A DNA stretch of 64,000 nt. Origin: Vibrio coralliilyticus (GTDB taxonomy: Bacteria > Pseudomonadota > Gammaproteobacteria > Enterobacterales > Vibrionaceae). Positions 25,911 to 34,868 of this stretch are shown here, in pieces; position 1 is the stretch's first letter, and the number at the start of each line of letters is the position of its first letter. Where the stretch lies: contig NZ_CP024627.1 of NCBI RefSeq assembly GCF_024449095.1, positions 930,001-994,000 on the forward strand, in the 5' to 3' direction. A model generated the notes under the pieces. It was not told the DNA's origin. It worked only from the letters and a program-made list of their open reading frames with translations, and made no database searches. The position numbers were made by a program, and so were the translations under genes.

Positions 25911-27272
25911 ATGGATATTCTGTTTTTATTCGTAATGGTGGTTGGCTTTATGCTGATTGGTGTGCCAATCGCTGTATCGCTTGGCCTATCGAGTATCCTG
26001 TTTTTGATGATGCACTCTGACGCTTCTTTAGCCTCGGTAGCGCAAACCCTGTTCAATGCATTTGCAGGTCACTATACCTTACTCGCTATTCCATTCTTTA
26101 TTTTGGCATCAAGCTTTATGTCGACTGGTGGTGTGGCTAAGCGAATTATTCGTTTTGCTATTGCAATGGTCGGCTGGTTCCGTGGCGGATTGGCGATGGC
26201 TTCTGTCGTTGCATGTATGATGTTCGCCGCCTTGTCTGGTTCATCACCAGCCACGGTTGTCGCCATCGGTAGTATCGTTATCGCAGGTATGATCAAAAAC
26301 GGTTACTCCAAAGACTTTGCCGCTGGGGTAATTTGTAACGCGGGTACGCTAGGGATCTTGATCCCACCGTCAATCGTTATGGTTGTATACGCCGCTGCGA
26401 CGGACGTGTCAGTTGGGCGTATGTTCCTCGGCGGTGTGATTCCAGGTCTTCTGGCGGGTGTGATGCTGATGATCGCTATCTATATTGCAGCGCGGGTAAA
26501 AAATCTGCCGAAACAGCCATTTGTTGGCTGGGGCGAAATGTTCGCAGCAGCGAAAGATGCGAGCTGGGGGTTATTGCTAGTAGTGATCATCCTAGGCGGT
26601 ATCTATGGCGGCATCTTTACCCCAACAGAGGCGGCAGCCGTAGCGGCGGTATACTCGTTCCTGATTGCAAACTTTATTTACAAAGACATGGGCCCATTTG
26701 CCGATAAAAACAATCGCAAACCGGTCGTCGTAAAAGTCTTCCAAGCGTTTGTTCACAAAGATACTAAACATACGCTTTATGATGCCGGTAAACTGACCAT
26801 TATGCTGCTGTTTATCATTGCTAATGCCCTGATTCTTAAGCATGTACTGACAGAAGAGCGCATCCCGCAGATGATTACCGAGTCGATGTTATCTGCTGGC
26901 CTTGGGCCGATTACTTTCCTCATTGTGGTCAACGTTTTGCTTCTGATTGGTGGTCAGTTTATGGAGCCGTCGGGCCTGCTGATCATTGTTGCTCCGTTGG
27001 TATTCCCCATCGCTATTGCATTGGGTATCGACCCAATTCACCTTGGTATCATGATGGTTGTGAACATGGAAATTGGGATGATCACACCACCTGTCGGGCT
27101 CAATTTATTTGTGACGGCTGGGGTCGCTAAGATGTCAATGATGCAGGTGGTCAAGGCTGCGCTCCCTTGGGTCGCGGTGATGTTCTTGTTCCTCATTATT
27201 GTTACTTACGTGCCATGGGTGTCAACTTGGCTGCCTACAACATTGATGGGACCGGAAATCATTACTAAATGA
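25911..27272 (+). CDS. dctM: TRAP transporter large membrane subunit DctM
   Basis: 453 residues of alternating hydrophobic helices (about twelve), the elevator-type transport subunit. Family features include GVPIAVSLGLSS, the hairpin motif SGSSPATVVAIGSI, AGTLGILIPPSIVMVVYA, and the symmetry-related MGMITPPVGLNLF-like segment (EIGMITPPVGLNLFV). Sodium-coupled uptake of C4-dicarboxylates delivered by DctP. It ends the operon at a good terminator. Confidence 0.94.
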   Translation: MDILFLFVMVVGFMLIGVPIAVSLGLSSILFLMMHSDASLASVAQTLFNAFAGHYTLLAIPFFILASSFMSTGGVAKRIIRFAIAMVGWFRGGLAMASVVACMMFAALSGSSPATVVAIGSIVIAGMIKNGYSKDFAAGVICNAGTLGILIPPSIVMVVYAAATDVSVGRMFLGGVIPGLLAGVMLMIAIYIAARVKNLPKQPFVGWGEMFAAAKDASWGLLLVVIILGGIYGGIFTPTEAAAVAAVYSFLIANFIYKDMGPFADKNNRKPVVVKVFQAFVHKDTKHTLYDAGKLTIMLLFIIANALILKHVLTEERIPQMITESMLSAGLGPITFLIVVNVLLLIGGQFMEPSGLLIIVAPLVFPIAIALGIDPIHLGIMMVVNMEIGMITPPVGLNLFVTAGVAKMSMMQVVKAALPWVAVMFLFLIIVTYVPWVSTWLPTTLMGPEIITK

Positions 27273-27288
27273 TTTAATGGCTACCGAG

Positions 27289-27315
27289 AGCCTCACCAGA
27301 TGGTGAGGCTTTTTT
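27289..27315 (+). terminator. Terminator of dctPQM
   Basis: AGCCTCACC (27289-27297), loop AGAT, GGTGAGGCT (27302-27310), then six T. Confidence 0.85.
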
Positions 27316-27402
27316 ATGCTTTCCACTAACCAGTCTATAGTTATAGGGAGCCGTTACTGTCGAAGTAGCGCTGTTCTTTACCGTGATACGAGTGAGGCCA
27401 TT

Positions 27403-27636
27403 ATGGAAATGCACCAACACTCTATGCCAGATTTGTTTCGACAACTTGGGTTAGATAGCTCCGAAGAGAGTATTCGGGATTTCGTGAATAATCACAGCGG
27501 GTTGGTAGTTGGCACGGCGTTATATGAAGCGTTTTTCTGGTCACCGTCTCAGGCTACGTTTTTAAAAGAAGCGATAGAAGAAGATGCTGACTGGGCGGAA
27601 GTTGTCGACCAGCTTGATGCCATGCTGAGAGGTTAG
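27403..27636 (+). CDS. DUF2789 family small protein
   Basis: 77 residues, acidic and soluble: MEMHQHSMPDLFRQLGLDS, then FFWSPSQATFLKEAIEEDADWAEVVDQL. The pattern HxMxxLFxQLGL, a central FWSPxQ and C-terminal DADWAEVVDQL is that of DUF2789, a family of unknown function. The ATG at 27403 gives the family length; the frame is open further upstream but GAGG at seven bases favours this start. It is a single gene between dctM and the convergent dctD, ending at a perfect hairpin. No functional link to dicarboxylate transport is evident. Confidence 0.82.
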   Translation: MEMHQHSMPDLFRQLGLDSSEESIRDFVNNHSGLVVGTALYEAFFWSPSQATFLKEAIEEDADWAEVVDQLDAMLRG

Positions 27637-27639
27637 AAA

Positions 27640-27670
27640 GTAACAGCCAGCACTTGGTGCTGGCTGTTAC
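27640..27670. terminator. Perfect hairpin between DUF2789 gene and dctD
   Basis: A 14-pair perfect stem GTAACAGCCAGCAC (27640-27653), loop TTG, and its complement (27657-27670). T and A tracts are poor, but it lies between two converging genes and probably ends both. Confidence 0.6.
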
Positions 27671-27681
27671 TTCGTAACTAG

Positions 27682-29028
27682 TTAATCCGATTTATAGTTG
27701 GCTTTATCTAATCCGTAGCGCTGCATTTTGTCATACAGTGTTTTTCTCGCCAAGCTCAGTTTATCCATGGTCTGTTTAATGCTTCCTCCCGATTCAAGCA
27801 AGGCTTGCTCTATGACACTTCGCTCGAACTCAGCGACTTGTTCCGCCAGTGAGTGTGACTGAGAGCTTTGCTCTGTATTTTCTCCAAATTGAGTCAGCTT
27901 ACCCAGCAAGACAAAACGCTCTGCGGCGTTTCTTAACTCGCGTACATTACCGGGCCAATCGTGGCTCAAGAGCTGGCTTAATGTACTGTTAGGCAGCGCA
28001 GGCACCATTTTTCCGTAGCGGGAAGCGGCGACCAGTAAAAAATGATGAAACAAGGTTGTGATGTCTTCCTTACGTTCCCTCAGTGCGGGTAAATCCAGTG
28101 TGACGATGTTAAGGCGATAGTAGAGATCTTGACGAAATTCTCCTTTTTCTGCTGCCAGTTTGAGGTCAATTTTGGTGGCCGCAATGACCCGTATATCGAG
28201 CGGGAGTAATTCATTGGATCCAACGCGTTCGATCACTCTTTCTTGAAGCACGCGCAGTAAGCGAATTTGTGCCTGCATCGGCATGGATTCTATCTCATCA
28301 AGGAATAGGGTTCCCCCCTGAGCGTGTTCAAACTTACCGATACGCTTAGTTTCAGCACCTGTAAATGCTCCTTTTTCGTGGCCATAGAGTTCACTTTCAA
28401 TGAGGTTCTCAGGCACTGCGCCACAGTTGATGGCGACAAAGTTCGCGTCGCGTCTTGAACTTTGTTCATGAATCGAACGAGCAACCAGTTCTTTGCCCGT
28501 CCCTGTTTCACCGAATAAGAGGATATCGGCGTCGGTATCGGCAATATGAGAAATGGTCTCTCTCAGCATCTGTATAGAGGGCGTGTCACCTATGATCCTT
28601 GGGCCGAGCGTCTGGCTCGCTTTGAGGCTGCGTTTGAGATCTTGATTCTCCAAGGTGAGATCACGCTTTTCTAATGCTCGGCGAGTGGTATCAATCAGTC
28701 GGTCGATAGGAAAGGGCTTTTCGATAAAATCATAAGCACCATTTCTGAGGGCATTGACCGCCATTGAAATGTCACCATGGCCGGTAATGAGAATCACAGG
28801 GACATCTTTATCTTGATGGAGAATCGTTGAGAGTAGGTTCTCTCCTGACAGGCCGGGTAAGCAGATATCGGAAATGACGACTTTGGGTAATCCGTCGCGT
28901 TTCATCGCTAGAAGTGCCTCTTCAGCACTGGCAAAAAATTGCGCGGATATTTCCTCTAATTCAAAGCTTTGCTCTATGGCTAAGCGAATGTCGCTTTCGT
29001 CATCAATAAAATAGACGTCGTACATCAA
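27682..29028 (-). CDS. dctD: C4-dicarboxylate response regulator DctD (sigma-54 activator)
   Basis: 448 residues in NtrC architecture: receiver (1 to about 120) with Asp54 in VVISDICLPGLSG; AAA+ domain (about 145-375) with Walker A GETGTGKELVA and the sigma-54-contacting GAFTGA loop; and a Fis-type helix-turn-helix at the C-terminus (GGSIKQTMDKLSLARKTLYDKM). It should bind the enhancer sites upstream of dctP and open the sigma-54 promoter there. Its start overlaps the dctB end by four bases, so kinase and regulator are coupled. Confidence 0.93.
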   Translation of the reverse strand: MMYDVYFIDDESDIRLAIEQSFELEEISAQFFASAEEALLAMKRDGLPKVVISDICLPGLSGENLLSTILHQDKDVPVILITGHGDISMAVNALRNGAYDFIEKPFPIDRLIDTTRRALEKRDLTLENQDLKRSLKASQTLGPRIIGDTPSIQMLRETISHIADTDADILLFGETGTGKELVARSIHEQSSRRDANFVAINCGAVPENLIESELYGHEKGAFTGAETKRIGKFEHAQGGTLFLDEIESMPMQAQIRLLRVLQERVIERVGSNELLPLDIRVIAATKIDLKLAAEKGEFRQDLYYRLNIVTLDLPALRERKEDITTLFHHFLLVAASRYGKMVPALPNSTLSQLLSHDWPGNVRELRNAAERFVLLGKLTQFGENTEQSSQSHSLAEQVAEFERSVIEQALLESGGSIKQTMDKLSLARKTLYDKMQRYGLDKANYKSD

Positions 29029-30833
29029 GATTCCTTTGCTGTCTCTTTTGGGGCTGAAGTACTAAATGGTAATTGTATGGTAAATCGGGCTCCCCCATAA
29101 GGAGAGTCTTCTACCCTTAACTGGCCATTCATTGCTTTAATAATTTGTTGTGAAATGGACAATCCCAGCCCTAATCCATTTTTCTTGGTGGTAAAAAAGG
29201 GCTCAAAAAGGTGCTTGGCTTGCTCTTTCTCAATACCTGGGCCGTTATCATCGATGCAGATGTGTATTTCCGTGTCTGTTTGTTCGGTAGACAACACCAC
29301 TTTACGCTCATCTTGTTCTTCCACGGCTTGAGCGGCGTTAGTGATCAGATTGATCAAAACCTGTTCCAGCTGAATCGCATTGACCTCAGCCGCTGCTGTG
29401 GTGTGATTAAATTGTGTGGCTAATTCTACCCGATAAGATTTTATCTGAGGTGCAACCAGTTCCTTCGCTGATAGCAGGATAGGTTCGATATCGAGAACGC
29501 TTTTGTCGCTGGTGTCTGATTTGCGGGTAAAGGATTTTAACTGATTGCTAATTTTTGCCATCCGGTCAGTCAATGCTGAGATGCGCTTTAGGTTGTCATC
29601 AACACGATCGAGTTTATTTTTGCCGAGAAAGCGACGGCCGTTATCTGCAAAGCTTCGAATGGCGGCGAGTGGATTATTCAGTTCATGGCTTATACTGGCT
29701 GACATCTGACCAAGAACAGCCAGCTTCGCTGCTTGAATTAGCTCGTCTTGTGTTTGGCGTAAAATCTGTTCGGTGCGAGACCGTTCCATCACTTCAGCTT
29801 GTAACTCTGATGTTCGTTCCAAAACCAAAAACTCTAGCTTTTGCTTGGCTTCAGACTGCAATTGCTCAAACTGTCGTTTTTTCAGGTGTCTCTGATAAGT
29901 CAGTTGCAATGTCAAAAACGCAATCACAAACAGCAGAGTTAGTATCAGTGCGAAACTCAAAGTAGACCAAAATACGGTTGTCTTTTCAGTCAGGACACGA
30001 ATGGTCAGATCAAGCAAAGAAAGTGGGCGGCTAGAGACGATATAATCGCCTTGAATCCAACCAAGAAAACGATTCTCTAGTTCGGACTGGGGCTTATCGA
30101 GTTGACCGACCAATCCGAGCGACTGAATGTCTTTATCTAAATACTGCCTGCTGGAGGTGATCTGCTGTCGCTCTGATTCTGAAAGTGTAATTAAACTTTT
30201 AAAGAGCCATTGGGGATTACTCGACATGAAAATGACATCGTAGCTATCGGTAGCGACAAAGGTGTTTTGCTTACTTTTCCAATTTTCTTCGATTGCAGAC
30301 AGGTCCATCTTAACGACGATGACGCCTGCAATTTCACCCGCGTAAACTACGGGGAAAGAGTAGTAATAGCCTCTTTGTCCAGAGGTTGAGCCAAGCGCGA
30401 AATATTGGCTGGAATGACCTTTCACGGCTTCAGAAAAATAGGGTCGCCAAGCGAAGTTTTTGCCAATAAAAGAACGATCTAAATTCCAGTTACTCGCCGC
30501 GATGGTGTTACCGACTCGATCAATCAGATAAGTGTCTGACGCCTGGATGATGTTATTGACGTTTTCCAGATAACGATTGGTGATGTCTAGTTGAGCCGGA
30601 TTGTCAGGCTGCATTAAGGCCGAAATTAACTCTGTGTCTTTAGCCAGTAACTGGGGGAGGTGAGCGTACTTATCCAGTCTTGAGGCAATGTGGCTAGCGA
30701 ATCGGTCGAGCTGAGCTTGGTGTTCGTCTAACAAAGATTGATAGTGGTAATTCCATACCCATTGTGAACCGATAACAAGACAGAGTAGATAAAGAATCAA
30801 CAGGTAGGCGTTTGCCCGACGAAAAGGTGACAT
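29025..30833 (-). CDS. dctB: C4-dicarboxylate sensor kinase DctB
   Basis: 602 residues: TM1 (about 8-27), a large periplasmic double-Cache sensor (about 30-285, with YLIDRVGNTIAASNW), TM2 (about 290-312), then a cytoplasmic coiled coil (HLKKRQFEQLQSEAKQKLE). The kinase core follows, with His in SASISHELNNPLAAIRS, N-box INLITNAAQAVEE and G-box GLGLGLSIS. This is the DctB plan; the Cache domain binds succinate and related acids. The ATG has AAGGAA six bases upstream. It is the first gene of the dctBD operon. Confidence 0.92.
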   Translation of the reverse strand: MSPFRRANAYLLILYLLCLVIGSQWVWNYHYQSLLDEHQAQLDRFASHIASRLDKYAHLPQLLAKDTELISALMQPDNPAQLDITNRYLENVNNIIQASDTYLIDRVGNTIAASNWNLDRSFIGKNFAWRPYFSEAVKGHSSQYFALGSTSGQRGYYYSFPVVYAGEIAGVIVVKMDLSAIEENWKSKQNTFVATDSYDVIFMSSNPQWLFKSLITLSESERQQITSSRQYLDKDIQSLGLVGQLDKPQSELENRFLGWIQGDYIVSSRPLSLLDLTIRVLTEKTTVFWSTLSFALILTLLFVIAFLTLQLTYQRHLKKRQFEQLQSEAKQKLEFLVLERTSELQAEVMERSRTEQILRQTQDELIQAAKLAVLGQMSASISHELNNPLAAIRSFADNGRRFLGKNKLDRVDDNLKRISALTDRMAKISNQLKSFTRKSDTSDKSVLDIEPILLSAKELVAPQIKSYRVELATQFNHTTAAAEVNAIQLEQVLINLITNAAQAVEEQDERKVVLSTEQTDTEIHICIDDNGPGIEKEQAKHLFEPFFTTKKNGLGLGLSISQQIIKAMNGQLRVEDSPYGGARFTIQLPFSTSAPKETAKES

Positions 30834-31345
30834 TACATTCCTTGTAGCTGTGGTGCGACCGATAGCTTAGAGTAATGTTTTTTGTTACAGGTGTGTTTAG
30901 TTATGTAACGAAAATGAGGAACAAAACCGGACTTGGATCTAGTTTTATCGCTTAATTCAGAAAAAAGGCTAGTTTCTCTTGAAAAAGCGATTAATGTCCC
31001 CATTTCTGGAACCATTAGCTGCTTGATTGATGTTTTTTTTAGCAGTTAGCAGAGTTTTTAGGGTAAAGCCCAAGCTATGTTAGGGATCGGCTCGACAGTG
31101 ACTGACGAGGTCGGTAGAATGCTGCGTCTAAATTTTAATCCTGAGGCTAATCGGAGATAGCTTTCACGAACTGAGTTTGTAAAGATATCGCTAATTAGTC
31201 CGGTAGCTGACTCGATCAGTTATCGATACTCGATTTACGAAAAGTGCTCTTAGAGTGCAAACAAGGATGGGCCTTTTGTTTTGTCATAATGGCATAAAGG
31301 CACATACGCTCAGCTCAGCTGAGCCAGTTTTGAGGTTAATGAATA
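30834..31345. other. 512-base region between dctB and tig
   Basis: Divergent promoter region without a convincing gene. A hairpin (31155-31189) with ACGAAC-TGA-GTTTGT at its tip and further pairing below lies about 160 bases before tig, so tig probably has a long structured leader. A T8 run near 31034-31041 has no strong stem before it. A 60-codon minus-strand frame (30833-31015) ends by overlapping the dctB ATG but lacks a ribosome site. Confidence 0.4.
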
Positions 31346-32650
31346 ATGCAAGTTACTGTTGAAACGCTAGAGGGCCTAGAGCGCCGTCTAAACATTACTG
31401 TTCCTGCTGCAAACATCGAAGATGCTGTAACAGCTGAACTACGCAACATCGCAAAGAACCGTCGTTTCGATGGTTTCCGTAAGGGTAAAGTGCCTCTGAA
31501 AATGGTTGCGAAGATGTACGGCAAAGCAGTACGTCAAGACGTGATGGGTGAAGTTATGCAACGTCACTTCATCGAAGCGATCGTTAAAGAGAAAATCAAC
31601 CCAGCAGGCGCACCAACTTTTGCTCCAGTTGAGAGCAAAGAAGGTGAAGATCTCGTTTTCAACGCAACTTTCGAAGTTTACCCAGAAGTTGAGCTGAAAG
31701 GTCTAGAGAACATCGCTGTTGAAAAACCAACCACTGAAGTTCAAGACGCAGACGTTGAAGAAATGATCGAAACGCTACGTAAGCAGCAAGCAACTTGGGC
31801 AGAAGTTGAAGAAGCAGCGGCAGAAGGTAAGCGTGTTACTATCGACTTCGTTGGTTCTATCGATGGCGAAGAGTTTGAAGGTGGTAAAGCTGAGAACTTC
31901 CCTCTAGAAATGGGTGCAGGTCGCATGATCCCTGGTTTTGAAGACGGTATCGCAGGTAAAACTGCTGGTATGGAGTTCGAAATCGATGTGACTTTCCCAG
32001 AAGATTACCACGCTGAAAACCTAAAAGGTAAAGCGGCGAAGTTTGCTATCAAAGTAAACAAAGTTGAAGCTCGTGAACTACCAGAACTTAACGACGAGTT
32101 CGTTTCTAAGTTCGGCGTTGCTGAGGGTGGTGTTGACGCTCTTAAAGCAGAAGTTCGTAAGAACATGGAACGTGAGCTTAAGCAAGCAGTTAAAAACCGC
32201 ATCAAAGAGCAGGCTATCGACGGTCTAGTGAAAGAAAACGAAATCGACGTACCAGCTGCACTTATCGATCAAGAAATCGGTACGCTACGTCAGCAAGCGG
32301 CACAACGCTTCGGTGGTAACCCTGAAGCTGCTGAGCAACTTCCACGTGAACTATTCGAAGAGCAAGCTAAGCGTCGTGTAGTCGTTGGCCTTCTTCTAGG
32401 TGAAGTCATCAAGTCTGAAGAGCTAAAAGCTGACGATGAGAAAGTGAAATCACTTATCGAAGAAATGGCGACAGCTTACGAAGACCCATCAGAAGTGATT
32501 GCTTACTACGAGCAAAACACTCAAATGATGGACAACATGCGTAATGTTGCTCTAGAAGAGCAAGCTATTGATGCGATCATCGCTAAAGCACAGATTTCTG
32601 AAAAGGAAGTTAGCTTCAACGAGCTAATGAACCAACAGCAGCCCGCTTAA
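31346..32650 (+). CDS. tig: Trigger factor
   Basis: Ribosome-bound chaperone with peptidyl-prolyl isomerase activity. The 434 residues show the ribosome-docking signature GFRKGKVP (43-50), the FKBP-type isomerase domain (about 150-245, [19 protein letters not shown]), and a long helical C-terminal chaperone domain. Codon use is strongly biased toward GAA, CGT, AAC and GTT, as for abundant proteins. Order tig-clpP-clpX-lon is universal in the group. An inverted repeat separates it from clpP. Confidence 0.97.
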   Translation: MQVTVETLEGLERRLNITVPAANIEDAVTAELRNIAKNRRFDGFRKGKVPLKMVAKMYGKAVRQDVMGEVMQRHFIEAIVKEKINPAGAPTFAPVESKEGEDLVFNATFEVYPEVELKGLENIAVEKPTTEVQDADVEEMIETLRKQQATWAEVEEAAAEGKRVTIDFVGSIDGEEFEGGKAENFPLEMGAGRMIPGFEDGIAGKTAGMEFEIDVTFPEDYHAENLKGKAAKFAIKVNKVEARELPELNDEFVSKFGVAEGGVDALKAEVRKNMERELKQAVKNRIKEQAIDGLVKENEIDVPAALIDQEIGTLRQQAAQRFGGNPEAAEQLPRELFEEQAKRRVVVGLLLGEVIKSEELKADDEKVKSLIEEMATAYEDPSEVIAYYEQNTQMMDNMRNVALEEQAIDAIIAKAQISEKEVSFNELMNQQQPA

Positions 32651-32701
32651 TAAGCAATATCTTGCGTAGAAGGTTGACGGATCGTTAACTATTCTGCTAA
32701 C

Positions 32702-32742
32702 AATGGTCCGTATGATATTTATCATCCGGGCCATTTATTTTA
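32702..32742 (+). terminator. Hairpin between tig and clpP, probable partial terminator
   Basis: A 14-base arm at 32702-32715 pairs with 32721-32735 around the loop ATTT, with one G-T pair and one mismatch; ATTTATTTT follows. It ends only about 14-20 bases before the clpP start, so it may attenuate as well as terminate. Confidence 0.55.
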
Positions 32743-32755
32743 GGGACATAAGAAT

Positions 32756-33382
32756 ATGAGCTACCAAGAAAAAAATGCAATGTCACCAATTTTAGACGCG
32801 CTGGTACCAATGGTGGTTGAACAAACTTCCCGTGGTGAACGTTCTTACGATATTTACTCTCGTCTACTCAAAGAGCGCGTGATTTTCTTAACAGGTCAAG
32901 TGGAAGACCACATGGCAAATCTTGTCGTGGCCCAACTGCTTTTCTTAGAATCTGAAAATCCTGATAAAGATATTTTTCTCTACATCAACTCGCCAGGTGG
33001 CAGTGTGACTGCCGGCATGTCAATCTATGACACTATGCAGTTCATCAAACCGAATGTGAGCACGGTATGTATGGGGCAAGCATGCTCAATGGGCGCTTTC
33101 CTTCTTGCTGGTGGTGCGCCAGGTAAGCGCTATGTGTTACCAAACTCACGAGTGATGATTCACCAGCCTTTGGGCGGTTTCCAAGGTCAGGCATCAGACA
33201 TCCAAATTCACGCTCAAGAAATTTTGACTATCAAGCAGAAGCTAAACAAACTGCTTGCTGAACATACAGGTCAACCTCTTGAAGTGATTGAGCGTGATAC
33301 TGATCGTGATAACTTTATGGCGGCAGAGCAAGCGGTGGAATACGGTTTGGTTGATGCTGTGCTCACTCATCGCGGTGAGTAA
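32756..33382 (+). CDS. clpP: ATP-dependent Clp protease proteolytic subunit
   Basis: Serine protease chamber used with ClpX or ClpA. The 208 residues carry the complete triad: Ser111 in GQACSMGAF, His136 in MIHQPLGG and Asp185 in RDTDRDNFM. An N-terminal propeptide of about a dozen residues is expected to be removed, as in E. coli. AGGGACATAAGAAT gives a ribosome site. The clpX gene follows after 73 bases; ClpXP is also the protease to which RssB (8.8 kb) delivers RpoS. Confidence 0.97.
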   Translation: MSYQEKNAMSPILDALVPMVVEQTSRGERSYDIYSRLLKERVIFLTGQVEDHMANLVVAQLLFLESENPDKDIFLYINSPGGSVTAGMSIYDTMQFIKPNVSTVCMGQACSMGAFLLAGGAPGKRYVLPNSRVMIHQPLGGFQGQASDIQIHAQEILTIKQKLNKLLAEHTGQPLEVIERDTDRDNFMAAEQAVEYGLVDAVLTHRGE

Positions 33383-33455
33383 TAATTGCCAGAGCATTTT
33401 GGCTATAATTGATATACACTCAGATTATAAAGAGTAAAGGCTAAGAGGTTAGCGA

Positions 33456-34739
33456 ATGACAGACAAAAGCAAAGAGAGCGGTAGTAGTAAGCTTCTTTAC
33501 TGCTCTTTCTGCGGCAAAAGCCAGCACGAAGTTCGCAAGCTAATCGCTGGTCCATCCGTTTACATTTGTGACGAATGTGTCGATTTGTGTAACGACATTA
33601 TTCGTGAAGAAATCAAAGATGTTCTGCCGAAGAAACAATCGGAAGCACTTCCAGTGCCAAGAGAGATTCGTGAACACCTTGATGATTACGTGATTGGCCA
33701 AGATTACGCTAAGAAAGTGCTAGCAGTAGCCGTTTATAACCACTATAAGCGTTTACGTAATGGAGACACGACAAGTGAAGGTGTTGAGCTCGGTAAGAGT
33801 AACATCCTTCTAATTGGTCCTACGGGTAGTGGTAAAACACTGCTGGCTGAGACATTAGCGCGTTTCCTAGATGTACCATTTACAATGGCGGATGCCACTA
33901 CGTTAACTGAAGCGGGTTACGTAGGTGAAGATGTTGAAAACATCATCCAGAAGCTACTGCAGAAATGCGACTATGACGTAGCAAAAGCCGAGCGCGGTAT
34001 CGTGTACATCGATGAAATCGACAAGATTTCACGTAAGGCTGAAAACCCATCGATCACACGTGATGTGTCCGGTGAAGGTGTTCAGCAGGCGTTGCTAAAA
34101 CTGATTGAAGGTACTGTGGCTTCAGTTCCACCTCAAGGTGGGCGTAAGCATCCTCAACAAGAATTCCTTCAAGTTGATACCTCTAAGATTCTATTTATCT
34201 GTGGCGGTGCATTTGCTGGCCTAGATAAAGTGATTGAACAACGTGTAGCCACGGGCACAGGTATTGGTTTTGGTGCGGAAGTTCGTTCTAAAGATGAAAC
34301 TAAAACTGTCGGTGAACTGTTTACTCAGGTAGAACCAGAAGATTTAGTTAAATATGGTTTGATTCCAGAGTTCATAGGCCGTCTTCCTGTGACGACAACG
34401 TTGACAGAGCTGGATGAAGAAGCGCTTATCCAAATTCTTTGTGAGCCGAAGAACGCACTCACCAAACAATATGCAGCACTATTCGAACTCGAAAACTCAG
34501 AGCTTGAATTCCGTGAAGATGCTTTGCGTGCAATTGCTAAGAAAGCGATGGAACGTAAAACAGGTGCTCGTGGATTACGCTCAATCCTAGAAGGCGTTCT
34601 ACTTGAAACTATGTATGAATTGCCATCGATGAGCGATGTGAGCAAAGTCGTGATTGACGAGTCTGTAATCAATGGTGAGTCTGACCCACTTCTGATTTAC
34701 AGTAACTCTGATAATCAGGCTGCGGGTGCGGAATCTTAA
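33456..34739 (+). CDS. clpX: ATP-dependent Clp protease ATP-binding subunit ClpX
   Basis: Hexameric unfoldase. The 427 residues have the N-terminal zinc domain (Cys16, Cys19, Cys38, Cys41), Walker A GPTGSGKT, Walker [10 protein letters not shown], the pore RKH loop in GGRKHPQQ, and the IGF loop (TGIGFGAE) that docks to ClpP. Length matches E. coli ClpX (424). It follows clpP and ends at a strong terminator before the separately promoted lon. Confidence 0.97.
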   Translation: MTDKSKESGSSKLLYCSFCGKSQHEVRKLIAGPSVYICDECVDLCNDIIREEIKDVLPKKQSEALPVPREIREHLDDYVIGQDYAKKVLAVAVYNHYKRLRNGDTTSEGVELGKSNILLIGPTGSGKTLLAETLARFLDVPFTMADATTLTEAGYVGEDVENIIQKLLQKCDYDVAKAERGIVYIDEIDKISRKAENPSITRDVSGEGVQQALLKLIEGTVASVPPQGGRKHPQQEFLQVDTSKILFICGGAFAGLDKVIEQRVATGTGIGFGAEVRSKDETKTVGELFTQVEPEDLVKYGLIPEFIGRLPVTTTLTELDEEALIQILCEPKNALTKQYAALFELENSELEFREDALRAIAKKAMERKTGARGLRSILEGVLLETMYELPSMSDVSKVVIDESVINGESDPLLIYSNSDNQAAGAES

Positions 34740-34768
34740 TCAAATTCACATAAATTAGTAAATAATTT

Positions 34769-34798
34769 AAGGAGGTAATCATTTACCTCCTTTTTTTT
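34769..34798 (+). terminator. Terminator of clpPX
   Basis: AAGGAGGTAA (34769-34778), loop TCAT, TTACCTCCTT (34783-34792), T run to 34798. The left arm resembles a perfect Shine-Dalgarno but no start follows it. Confidence 0.85.
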
Positions 34799-34806
34799 AT
34801 TCTTTC

Positions 34807-34834
34807 ATTGAATCCAACTAATTAGCCCCCATAT
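34807..34834 (+). promoter_or_regulatory. Heat-shock (sigma-32) promoter of lon
   Basis: ATTGAAT (34807-34813), 13-base spacer, CCCCATAT (34827-34834), close to the sigma-32 consensus CTTGAAA / CCCCATnT. E. coli lon has a very similar -10 element. Initiation would be about 30 bases before the lon ATG. Confidence 0.75.
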
Positions 34835-34868
34835 ACTGCTCATAAGACTAAGCGGAAGAGAGAAGAAT

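Noticed and set aside
29555..29965. 136-codon plus-strand frame inside dctB
   Set aside because: Antisense to the kinase and coiled-coil region of DctB; composition unlike a protein and no ribosome site.
30833..31015. 60-codon minus-strand frame overlapping the dctB start codon
   Set aside because: The TAATG overlap imitates coupling, but there is no ribosome site and the product has no recognisable pattern; dctB has its own AAGGAA.
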